Source: Acanthosepion pharaonis (Eukaryota; Mollusca; Cephalopoda; Sepiida; Sepiidae). Taken from it: DNA of 64,000 bases. Shown here piece after piece: positions 39,201-52,690 of the stretch; within the stretch, counting starts at the first letter, position 1; each line of letters starts with the position of its first letter. A program made the position numbers and the translations under genes. The stretch covers positions 22,501 to 86,500 of the forward strand of contig CAHIKZ030005201.1 in NCBI GenBank assembly GCA_903632075.3, written 5' to 3'. The notes beneath the pieces are model-generated. The model did no database searches. It was given only the letters and a program-made list of their open reading frames with translations, and was not told where the DNA came from.

Positions 39201-42200
39201 CAGCTTTTTTTGGTTATATGGTTAAGTTCATCTGTGGAGCAGACCATATGAGACTATGGATCCAATCTGTTAGCAAAGTGTTGTGAAGGTTGTTGGTAGT
39301 ATGTTCAATTGGAGTTTACAATGACTCATTGTGGAACTGAATCTCATCTCGACAGGTGTGTGCTCATAATGGACCTCAAGCCCATAATCTTCTTTGTCAG
39401 TATATTTAATTCAGTAGTGAATACTAGAGTGAACATTATAATGTGAAGATATCAGATCAAAATTCAGCAGAAAGTATTGCAACAACAGAATGATCAAATA
39501 GAAAATTTATGTAAATAGATATTTATTTCACTACCTATAAAATTATTTCCCAAATTAAGTAAAGTTAGAAGAACTCTGTCCGGGTTTAGTTTTCATTTAC
39601 AAACTGAACTAACGTGAGAACTGCTTTTTCCAAATTATAACAGTGATATGTGGAACTGAATATATGCAACTTTTTTTTTTTTTTTTTTTTTTAATTGAAT
39701 CAGAAAAACCTGAAATGATTAAGTAAATGTTCTTATAAATGTTTGGAGCCTAGCTGTGAGTTCAAGTCTCTGGTGGCTAGTTTATATTTAAATATAAGTT
39801 TGTCTTTTTGTTTGTTTGTTTTTTTTTTTTATTTCCCTAAAACAATTGTACTTACATCACTAGTACTGATGATAAGCTTTGTTTTCCATCAAGGCTTCCT
39901 GTAAAGTTAGACTGGTTAATTTTTCTGCTTGTCATCTCAAACTCTTTGGAAACTGATCTCACAACCATACACACTTCACTAAAGCATCTCTCTTCAAAAC
40001 ATGATTTTTATTGTGAATTCTATACCAAATGAGGTTGATTTATGAGAGTACTGTGTGTAAAATGATAAGCAAGAATTCCTCATTCAAAGTCCTCATCTAC
40101 CTCAATGTAATAAACTAAATAGATTTTATTTTATGCTGAAGAAATTCCTTTTGTTATAAAATCTGTTGTCTTCAGTTTTGTTTAGGACTCCTTTTGATAC
40201 TACACATTTGACTTTTAAACATTTTAAGTACTATTCATCTAAATCGGGGGTTTGCAACTTACGGCACGTGATACACCAAGCAATTTTCAGTGGCATGCAG
40301 CTATAAATGACATCACAAAGTCTGAACCAATAACTACTACAATGCAAAGAAGATATTTAGCTGTTTCAATTTTAATATATACTAAAATATATATACTATA
40401 TATTACTATATAAAATATATTGTAAAACAGATATATTGACCTTGACTTGTATAAAAATATGTATGCTGTTGGTACATGGAATGATTTTAAAGCCCAAAGT
40501 CAGCATATAGCAAAAGTTTGCCGACCCCTGATCTAAAGACTAATGTTTGTCCATTCTCTCTTAGACTTCAAAAAAAATCCTTCCATTCATATTGTGCTGA
40601 GGATACCTGGCACTTGAACCAATCTCCAATGTAGAGCTATATGTTTCTCTATCATTTAATTTTATACAAGGAGTTGACATGTCAAAAAGTAAACTATTTC
40701 ATTTGTCATTCCCTTTTTAATATAATTTCTTGGTTCACCAACATGTTTAGCTCTTTTATACACATTTGATCTGAAGTAAACAGTCTTTATGACCAGATTA
40801 TGTTTTTTATTTATAAATGTTTGACAATTTCCATCTCATTTATCCACTTCTATCTTTAACAATATAATCATAATTCCTTTGAGTTTTGACCTTTGCACAG
40901 AGAAAAATTAACCTTATAAAATAAACTAACCTTATATGACCAGTTAAAAAAATATATGCTCCTGTCATGGAAATAATTAAATTTCTTAATGTGAGAGAGA
41001 TGAGAAAAAATTGCTTTACTGAATTGTACCAAGAAACAAGTTTGTCACATAAATTGTAATAGTTTAATGGTTAGCTTGCAAGCCATTGTTCTATGACTTT
41101 TCTGTCAAATTCCTCAAATCAAAGTGGTAAGTAATTCTAAAGAATATACTTGTAGTAAGTATTTCATTGTTTAATCTATTTATTTTGAAGATGCTGTAAG
41201 TAAACAATGAAGTATTAACAAAATATTGACACAATTTTTCTTCTTCCTTTTTGTGTATCAAGGTATTTTTTTAATCATTTCTCTCCACAACACCCCCCCA
41301 GCATTAATAAAGCCACTAACACACAAGGTTACTGTGTGTGAAAGAATATAAGAAAAGGCGATACATTAAGAAGTGATAACAATAAAGGAACAGGATTTAA
41401 GACTAGATAAAAATTGATATTGCATTTAAATATTTGAAGGTCAAAGTTAGCTAGAAAGCAAGAAGTGTGAGAGAAGAAACTATTAGCATAGAACTTACAA
41501 TTTCATCTGTAAAAGGATGAGATCTTGCTGTCAATTTTGTCGTACTGCACTTAAATTCATAAAGTCTGGGTACCATAGAGGAAAGTTCATCAGAACAATT
41601 ACCATGAAAATATTTATAGAAAAGGCACAGGGAAGCAACATTACATTGGTGGGAAAGTAACTGAAGCTGAGATGTCAGGACCAATAACTAACTTCCCTAG
41701 CAGCAGAGTTAGCATTTGATTCTATAAAATCTTTTCATTTCAAGTCAGCAGAAAACATTAACTTGAAAAGGTGCAATGAATCACTCCTGGAGGTTAGCAT
41801 CAGTCATGCTGAAGGAAGGTAGAAAGGGGTTCTATTAGGGTTAATAGAGAGCTGTTTTGTTTTGGAGCTGTTAAAATTAACAAGCCATTCTTTGTCCCAG
41901 TGGACAACAGACTGTAGATCTTTTTTTTTTTTTTTTTTTTTTTTTTTAGATCAGTTGCCAATTTGACCTTATTGAATCAATCATGCTTACTATTAAGGTA
42001 GGAGTAGATAGTTGACATTAGTGTAGATACAAGGGTAAGAACTGATGCTATCAGGAAGGTTGTTGATGAAAATTAGGAACAATACAAGTCTAAGGATAAA
42101 GTTTTGGGGTAGACCTGTATAAATGCAATAAGATCTAGAAGAGTGGCCATTCAAGTCCACTTTTATTTTGTGATTTGATAAAGACTGAATCAGTTCAAAA

Positions 42201-45200
42201 ATTTGTCCAGAAATACCATAACCTTTCAACTTGTGAAGATCAGTATATCAAACCCTACCAAATGCCTTCAAGATATCCAAAGCAACAACCTGAGCTTCAC
42301 ATTCTTATCTAAAGCTTGATAAACTTCTTTCAGCAATAATCATTAATATATCAACAGTTGACCTAGAGGAGTGAAAGCCACATTGCTTATCTGAAAGAAT
42401 GCCCTGTGAAATGAGATGCTTAACCAATTCAGAATAGATTAGAGCCTCTAGTACTTTGCCAAAAAGATGTAGAAGGATCAGACAGTTTGCTAATGTTCTT
42501 AAAGACTGAAACTACAGAAGTGCATTTCCAACAAGCAGGAAAGTAAGAAGCAGTAACGAATTTATTGTACAGTTTAGAGAGAACAGGAGTCAGTTCAGGA
42601 ACATATTTCTTAAGGACTATTGCAGGGATACCATTAAGTCCACATGCTTTATCGGGATCCAGTTTAGAGCTGATAGCAGAAACAATGAATGAAATGGTAT
42701 GCATATGACACAATGGAGATTCTGTTCTAACTGGAAAGTCAGGCAAAGATTCTCTAGATGAGTCAAGAGTAGAATTTGATGAGAAATTTTATCAGCAGAA
42801 AAAGTTAATACCTCAAATTGAAGAATGAGAGTAGGGACTTACTCTTATTTAACACACTAATACAGAGCTGCCAGTAATCACAAGAGCCAAACTTGTTAGA
42901 GGTTATACAGTGACTTTCTATCTTTGAGGACATGATTACAATTATAAGCAGACACAAATAGGTGCCTTGTGATTGGAACTATCAATACTGATACACCCAG
43001 AAAAAGTGATTCCTGTGGGCTGTTGTGGCTGAACAGGCCAGTATGAACCAAGGAGAAGATTGTGGTTTTTACCTGCTATCAAAAGCATTCGTGCCAGCTT
43101 TAACCTTAAGAAAAGTCTGTGGCACAATTCTCAATAGGAAGATTAAGAATATCAATCCAAGAGGTGTCTTGAAGAAAGTCAAATGAATCTCAATCAATAC
43201 TCTAGTAACAGAAAGAAGTCTTGTACATAAGAAGTTCCTTTCTAATAGATGGCTCAAAAGAAATATTAACAGATACTACAGCCTGATTTGAATTGTCAAG
43301 GGGACAGGTTGTGATGTTTGACAATATCTAGGAGCAGAGGTAAGGAAAAGATCAAATAATGAAGCATATTGATTAAATTTATTCAGGAAACAAGTAGTGA
43401 AATCCACTATTTGAATAAAATATGGAAAAATTATAAGTCTGAATACTGACAGCATTAGTGACATTAGAATGCTTAAGTCACTTGATGTGATGAGCATTAA
43501 AATCACCAAAAACAAACATTTTTGCAGATGAATGTAGGGAGAGAGCTATTTCTATATTGTCAAAAAATTTTGTCTAGTATATTACTTTCTTGAGAAGATG
43601 GCGATAAAGAAAAACTAGATGGCTAATGGTGCATTGACGAAAGTCAAAAGCACATGAAAGAATCATCTGGGGAATCGAGACAATTCCTTTGCAATTGGAA
43701 GATTTTCCTGGATATAAGCACCAAGGCCATGGATATTTATCTTAGAATCTTTTTGACAGAGAGGAAGATAGCTTCAAAGAGAAAATTCATTGGTAACAAT
43801 AGAAGACTTTAAATTAGTTTTGCAAAGTGCAAAGATATCTGGGGGAACATTACAAGAGAAAAGATTCTACACCACAGAAATTGGAACAAGTTTGAGGGGG
43901 GTAAGTGATTTTTTTTTTTTTTTTTTTTGTTTACTGGTTTACTTGTACTTCTTTTCATTTGTATGTTATAAGATCTTGTTTTAAGAGGAAAAAGTCCAGA
44001 ATAATTACCACTATCTATCATCTATGGCAATAAGACTAAAACATAATGTAGCCTCAGGGTTACCCATTGGAAATGCATGCATGGACACCTACCCATGCAT
44101 AACATTCCACTACAAATACTTCAATATTGATCACAACAGCCCATTTGAGCACTACCAAATATTTTGGGCTCCTTACTACCAGTTGAATGCAGCAACCATA
44201 AAACTGCCAATCCGATATCCTCATAATGAAACATCATAGCCATTGATTAGTCAAACTACCAAAAAGTTGAGACAGTTAAATCATTATGGTCATATAAGAA
44301 AGAACTGGTAAATCATGTCCTAAACAGGAAACAAGGGATAAACCTCTACTCAATGTTCAATAAATATTGAAGGAGTACTAACTAGGCGATAGGCAAACCT
44401 ATCTACTCCTATTAAAAATTCACAGAAAAGGAGACTGGATACTTTTATGAAGACCTCGTCTTTAGGAATGTTGCTGAATAGGGCTTTAGATCCCTTCTAG
44501 GCCAAGGAGGAATTACTAGATTATTAAAACCTCTCAGAAGATTATCCCAAGAGCTGAAATCAATGGAATATTAGTATAAAATTAGATCCCTTAAGTTAAA
44601 ATTAATAAAAATCTAAACTTTAAATACACACACACTTTACATTGGACATTGGAATAATTATTGTTGTCGAAAAGACCACTTATTCTTACTATTTTTATAA
44701 TTTCTGTTTAAATGATGAATAATAGAAGTCAATATATAAATTTATAAGGACATCTGAAATGTTTATGAATATATTTATTTATAAGTTTGCAAAAGTGATA
44801 AGATATGATTTTGTGTCTCTGTGTGTGTGTGTGTGTCTTTCTATCTGTTTGTCTCTTTCTATGTCTCCGTCTGTGTCTCTCTCTCTCTGTATCTATCTCT
44901 GTATTTGTCTGTCTCTCTTTCTCTCTGTGTGTCTCTCTCACTCTCTTTCTTTGTCTCTAGATAGAGAGGCACAGATGCCTAAACACGTACAAGTGTGTAA
45001 GGGTAGAGGTATGTTGTCTCAATTATGCTTGCAAACGATTACATTTTATAACATTTTATGTTCTTACTTAGAAAGCTGTATTTTTTCACCCCTTCCTATA
45101 ATCGTAACAAACTTTTCGTTTGACTGAATTTCTACTAAGCTTAAGTTATTACTGAAGCTGGAGTAGTGAAAGGCAATAGAGAAATTGAGATTCTTCTTAT

Positions 45201-48200
45201 AACTTCCCGCTCCTCCTAAAGCACATCGCTTTTTTATTGGGTAGCGTAAAAGATTTGTATTTTATTGTAAGATGGCATTAGAACCAATTTTTTTAATTCG
45301 TTTCATTAAAAAAAAGATCACTTTTAATTTCTTTCTGGCAGATATTATTGGCATAAATTATTTTAAAGAAATTATCAAAATTTGCGTATTTTTGGTTATT
45401 GATTCCAACATTTATGGCATATACTTATTTTTTATTTTAAGTTAATGCAGCCCTCACAATTTATGTAGAAGTTATTGTAAATAATCGAAGTCTTCTGGTT
45501 TGCAATGTTTCGTGCGAGACATTCCTCACTGAGTGGTCGGGTCCGTAAGAAGAAGGATTATATAGCTAAACAAATCAAGACGTTGCTTGAGAATAGTTTA
45601 CGTTGTACGACGCGGGAAATAGACATTGTCAAACTATCGAAATCAAACATTGGAAATCATTTTCAGCAGCCTAGTTACTTTGATATTTCGTTCCCGTATA
45701 ACCGTAAAAATATCCAAGGAACTATTCGATCATGCCATTCACTACCTGTAAAGAAAATGTTCTGTTATTGTGAGAAGCGATGTATGGATACTTAGAAATC
45801 AAAACAAGTGAAATGAATCACTCTTCTTGACCTTATTAAAGATGGGTTTTCATCCAATGATGATGATGATGATATCTATATAGTGACATTGGAAGGGAAT
45901 GCTATACTTATGAGCTCTAGAGAACAAGTACTGGTCCCAGTTAGACTGAATGAAAAGAGCATCACACGACTGTGTATTTTTGTGTGTGTCTGACCAACAG
46001 GAATTGTTACAACTTGGTTAATTCTTTATATTTTCAACAGATATTGCACCTTCAATTCACCATAGTTTTTTAAATCTCCGAATGATAAAAATGTAATTGC
46101 ATAGAACTGTCAAAGGCACTTTAAGAACGTTAAGGATAGGAATAAGTTACCTGAAAGAAAGATGCAAACAAAACCCCCAAAAACCGTTGTTCAATAAATC
46201 ATGTCAAATATTTATTTTATTTTTCAAACTGAATTATTTTTTTCTAAACTAAATAGCAAAATTGTGTCCAATGTCTTTTGGTAACAATTATTAAAAAAGT
46301 TAATTGTAGTCATAATATTTTTCAATTGAATTATTACTTTATCATTTCTAGTAATAAAAAAAGATTTTAGAAATTTTTTATCAAAGTCTGAAGAAAGCTT
46401 TTTTTAAAAAATTGACAAAGTACTAAAAAGGATTAAGTTTCTGTAGTTTAAGTGTCATTTAGTACAAATGCCATAAAACAATAACTACTACATTACAATC
46501 ACTTTGAAAACCATCATAAATGTTGTATTTTTTGATTTTGACTTTCATGACTTTTGACTTTAATTATGCTACATTTTTCTGAACGAGAGACTTGTTGTTA
46601 TTTGAAGATTAGACTACACTACACACACTCTGACTCTACACTACAACAGCAACAACAAAGACGAGAAAAATAGGGTAAAAAAAAAAGGAAAAAAGCTGTG
46701 AGTGAAACATAACTTCTTAGTATATTAGTAATTAATTCTATTTTTTAAATTCACTCATATATATCCCTCGACTTGAGAAAACTAAAAAGGGAAATTCTTA
46801 AACTGTTAAAAAGCGTCACATAAGCGGATATAAAACAAAAATCGAAAATTAAACAACGTCTGGGAAAAATCGTCGCCATTGTCAATGTCATTTAATCGCT
46901 TTTCTCTTGCCTTTGGCTAAAAATATTTTTCCTTCTCCGACACAATTTGCGGTTGTGTTTGTCCGATTTCTTTCTTGACCTATCGTTGTTTCGACGAATC
47001 GTTGTTGGCTGGGGTGCCTTTTTAAAATGGTAAAGTTTTTTATTTACAGATGAAACCTTTTTGGTTTAGTTACAGCAACGAAAGTCAGTGTCTGTTAAAA
47101 ATACGGAATGGACATTACGATGTCGACTTCATTCTGGACAGCCGCATTAATTTCAATTCTTCATCTGTAAATTCTAAGTTTTTCTTCTGTCTTTTGTTCA
47201 GATTCAGGAGTCGATACTAACACCACTCCCCAACAAATTTTGTATTAATCTTTTGTTGAGATTTATTTATTTGTTTATTCGTGATCTTAAGATGATGCGT
47301 CGATTATTAAAAAATGTCATTGCTAAAACGTCAAACCCATGTATTGTAACTTGAGTTGAATCTTTTTAAGTGCTGTTTTTATATGTTATCCTCCCTAACA
47401 CTTTACATCCTAAAAATCTGACATTAAAAAAAAAAAAAAAAAAAATCTACTATTATTCAACTTTCAATTACATTTTTATGAAATTTATTTTGTCACATGT
47501 GAACAAATATGGACAACAAAAACAATAACTCTTGGTTATTAATTGTATACTACTGTGGATCAATAAATCTGTAGCTGATTATTTATCTGAAATTTTATTC
47601 ACACACATTCATCCTATGTTCAATATCCACTACTGGGTTAAGTTCATTGACTGACAATGAAGGTGATTTGCTAAAACAATTTCCAAAACCTGGTCAAACA
47701 TTTTTTTTAAATCTCTTAGTCAATCTGGGAACTATTCAACACTCCTAGTGTAGGTACCACAAAAGATTCACTAAAAAAAAAGAATGTGCATACATGATAA
47801 AAAAAAATGACCCAAACTAAATAAAAACAAAGTTTTATCATCATAATCTTTGTTATTATTAAGAAGATGAAGATTTTTTTAATTAAATAAATTGTACTTT
47901 TTAAATGCTTTTAGAACATTCAAAATTTTGGTTAAAAATTGTTTTTCTTGCATCAACAAGTAAATTAGTAGGGTCCTCATATTATTTCCTCTAGAGGACT
48001 TAATGAAAAAAAAAGCCACTATGTTTGCACCATAAGTTTCCTCTTTAAGGCAGCACAGTTACTTGGTACTTATATGAACACATAACCCATAAAACAAGCT
48101 TTGTTTGGACCTTGCTTTTTGTATGAAATTGGAAATGATCCCAAGGTAAAATGGCTAACTGTCTATTATTATCCTTTACATTACATGTGCCCTAATAAAT

Positions 48201-50101
48201 AATTTGAGATGATATGCTCTTACTAAACACTTTTCAATCATATATCAGTCACTTTGGTGTCAAACACTGTTAGCAAAATAGGCAATATTGTATTCTTTGG
48301 CTACACTGTTTATTGCCTCCCCAGCATCTACTTTAGCCAAGTCATCTGTTAGATTTTTCACACTATATATTTCTTCTGTTTCTTGGGTACACATATGTTC
48401 AAGGCATGTTTATGAAACTTTCAGTGATTTTTATTAAGCACTTCAGCACTAGAGGCAAGGAAGCACATGACTTTAGAATCGCAACTGGGTAAAAAGAGTA
48501 TGAGTGAGGAAAACAATGACTCTTTTTAAATGAGCACAGAATCTTACATGTCGGGTTACCCATCTTACCCCAACTATAAAAGGTTGATATTTTTCAACAA
48601 GTGGCTATCACAGAAGTCAATACACTACAGAAAATCAAAGATTATGACTCAATGTTACTTTTATGGACACTTTTTGATCATTTACAGCCTAAAATTCAGA
48701 CAAAGCACAAAGTGTTGTAGAATAAGCAAAAGACACAAATGAGATACTGACCTTATGAAATCCTTCTCATCAGTCAACCGAAAAGTGAAAGAAAGGTAAT
48801 ATTTGGCTTTGTCAGCAAATTTATACAGGTAAGGAGTCTGGGTACCATAATACAGGCACACAATCCCACAATTCATTTCAGAAAATGAACACTGGCACAT
48901 CTATCATGGCTAATTACTCCGGATACCCATTTTATCCCAGTAGACTCTATAGGAAATTTGAGCGTCTTTTTTTTTGTAGTGAAAAACATATTGATTTGAA
49001 ATTCTTGCAAAAATCAGATTTTAATGAAACTTTAAGCACTTATTCACAAATGAATTAAATTATTTTGGAAAAGTTTCTTTTTCAGAAAATCTTGATAAAA
49101 TTTTTTTACATGTTATCCTCTTATTTAATTTTATGAAATTTTGAGAAATTCATTTTTTGTAGTGCTTAATGTTATAAACACAAATCCTTGAAAAATTTGA
49201 ATCATCAATTTTATTTATTTATTTATTTATTTTTGTAAAACTACTTGCCTGTTAAAGAAAATCTGCACTGAATCATAAAATGTAATAAAAAGATATTATT
49301 TGATTAGAAACCTTTTTAATTGCTTTTTTTGAATACAAGATATTATGGACACTTATCTTTTTAAGAAAATTTTTTTTTTTTTTTCTTAATAATGAATTTT
49401 TACAAAAAATTTTTTTTTTTTTAATTTTAATTAAAATAAGTTTTTTTAAAATTCTGTATTAATTTGTAGTGGCTAGTAAACATGTCAATTTTTGAAAATA
49501 TGTATATCTATAAGTACCTAAAATTGAATCAAGTATTAGATTACTTAGAATATTTTAAGTTTTTTAAATTATTGGGTAATTAAAAAAAATTATAAAAAAA
49601 AAAAAAAAGCCACTCATGTTTGTATCTGTCAAGAACTGTATTTGTGTATAAGCCAACTTCATATATAGTGTGGCCACTGAAAATTTTGCATGAATTTTAG
49701 CATCTCCAGAAAAGTCTCAAATAATGCAGGGTTTTTAACCTCTTCAAAAATGACCTGTGTATAGTGTGACTTTTTTTTTTGTGTAAAAATCTGATTATAA
49801 AAACTTGCACTGTACTCAAGTCAGTTTTACAGTTATGTGTCCTTACTTAAAAATACCAAACATTAAGCTATTGATAACTCATAAAACACTTTTCTTAAAA
49901 CATACTTTTCTATGATATATTAAATTAAAAGTAAGTAATATTTGTTTTTAATTCAGATTAATTAAAATTTAAATCACTTAATCTTCCTCAAATAAAATTT
50001 CAGAAAAGTATATTTTATTTTTGAAAGATTTCATAAAGAGAATTATGTTGCTGGCAGATTTGCCAATATGTCATTTTTTTTCATTTTTTGTGGAATGTGT
50101 G

Positions 50102-50146
<45 letters not shown>

Positions 50147-51830
50147 AATTAAGAAAATTAATGAAATAATTCATTATGGTTATTTATTAATTACCACATT
50201 AATGGAATATTTATTATTTAGCAAAATTCAACTAAAATATTCCATTAATTTTTACATGAGTGCAGTATTTATATTGCAATAAAACTTCACTTATTTCAAT
50301 TGTAATTGTTATCTTTTACTAATATGAATGTCATGTTGATTAGAATATTAATATTGTTCTTAAGGTTCATATTTTTTAATATTCTCCTTTTCTCTTCCCC
50401 CGGGTAAATTCTTCTCAGTGATTTAATATTTTGGGATGCAAACTAAGTAAAGAAAAATTTATAAAAAGTCAGTCTCTTAAAAATAAAAAAAAAATTGTGT
50501 TTAAATCTGGCAAAATTCAGTATAGAGTGAAATCATTATTCAGAAGATCCTCCATTGAGGATATAGGAAAAGGAAGAACTGAAAGTGATATAAAGATGTG
50601 GGTATGTTCCTGACAGCAAGGAAGTTACCAATTATTGGGTTGGTGCATAATTATCAGGTGTTTTATAAACAATATTTTATATGAAAAAAAGAAACACAAC
50701 AATTCAACAATAACATTTTAAAATGATTATTCTGGAGCATATGATTATCGACACATTTTTATAAACTGAAATTAAAATAATATTTTTAATAAAAACAAGC
50801 AAAACAGCAATTTTTATTAATAAATAACTTGCCTACAAAAACGCCTGATAATTATGCACCAACCTAATATTATTATGATTATTATTATTATTGCTGTTGC
50901 TTTTGTTGTAATTATTTTTCTAATCTCTAAGCTAATACTGAAAACAAAGCATTTATTTTGGTTAACTAATATTTACATTTTTTCTTTGCTAATACACTTA
51001 ATTCATTGATAAATATTTAAGCAATGAAAATTTTAAACCAAAATTCAATAAATAGCTACAGGTTTGGACATATTGATTCAGCCTTGGACTTTGTGCTGTA
51101 CAACTGATTGTTTTGTTTGTGTTGATTTCACTTCATTTGTTTTGTCTGGTACAGGACCTTGATAGTGAATTGGTCTGTTGGATGAGCTTGTTATAATAAA
51201 CAAAGCTTTATTCAGTATGGCAAAAGGCCACAATTCATTTTAACATGTTCATTTTAAGAAAAATTTAAATTATTTAAGTATTTGCTGCCATATATGGTCT
51301 GGAGCCCCTTCTGTTTGCCTTGGGGTTCTTGATAGGCTCCAGAGGTGGATATGCAATATAATTGGCCCTGATCTTTCATCTCGTCTACAGTCACTTTCTC
51401 ACAGATGCACCATTGCCTCTCTCTGTCTGTTTTACAAATACTTTCATGGCAACTGCTCCGAGGAGCTGCATTCGCTGGTTCCCAGACTTCATGAGTTCAA
51501 GTGCCCTACAAGGCTGGCATCCTGCTCTCACCCCTTCACTGTCGAAACTCATAAATGTAGCCGTCTCTTCTACTCCTCTCGCCTGTGGAACTCCCTTCCC
51601 TATTCCAGTTTCCCTGAGAGCTATAATCTCCAGCTATTCAAATGTAATGTCAATTGACATCTCCAGTTGCCTTGATCTATCCACTACCCTTCTCCTCATC
51701 CTTTCTTCTATCACTCCTATCTGATCTTGCTCCAAATTTTCTGTAACCCCTTGTGTCCTAGTGGCTTCCCGCCTTACTTGGGGTGAAATGCTTAAAAAAA
51801 AAAAATTTAAAATATAGATTTATGAATATG

Positions 51831-51892
<62 letters not shown>

Positions 51893-52625
51893 GAGATAAA
51901 AAAGAATTTAGACTAAAACAATTTTTAATTGAAGTTATCAAAGTGTGTCTTGTTCCTGGAATATAAAAGTTTGAAATACTGCCCCACCCACCGCCAAAGG
52001 TAGGACTAGTTATTTCTAATGATAATTATAATCGATTTTATATATTTAGAAAATTATAATTTACTAAACTATAAAGAGTTAAATTCTTTCAATAAAAAAG
52101 GACTTTTGGGAAACGATCCAAAGAAAGCTTAAAAAGAGATTGCAAAGATCACCAAAAATACTACTTTGATTCAACATTGACAATTCCCCCCCTTATTGAA
52201 GAGTGAGAGGGAGCTGCAATCCAAATTAAAAGTAAATAAAATTCAGAGGGATATTGTTAGGTGTACTGTAAACTGGTTAAAGTTGGAATACCATGCTTAC
52301 CAAATGAGTATTATTGACTTGGGAGTAACAAACTCTATCCTACATATATTTCAAGGGCTATAATTTTGGAAGAAAAAAAAAATTTGGGTGAACCACTAAG
52401 CATAATCTAGCTGTATTGATTAGTTGTTACAGTATGAATATAGCCAAACTCTATGCCTAGTAGTAGTAGTACCAAGTATATATTGCTATAAAACTAATGA
52501 AAGGAGGAAATATGGTGGAGGTAAAAATAATAGGGAGAAAAGAATCCAAGTTGGGTTTTGTACTGAATATAACATCAATCAGCTAAATGAAAATGACAAA
52601 TTTTATTTGTATTAATCTCTCTCTC

Positions 52626-52690
<65 letters not shown>

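Noticed and set aside
41040..41120. tRNA gene suggested by TTTAATGGTTAGCTTGCAAG
   Set aside because: No cloverleaf could be drawn and there is no B-box at the right distance.
42429..43515. Several 60-105 codon - strand frames as host genes
   Set aside because: They are pieces of one frameshifted LINE in the expected domain order.
47030..47049. Tiny intron GTAAAG...TTACAG after an ATG
   Set aside because: Twenty bases is too short to be spliced in animals.
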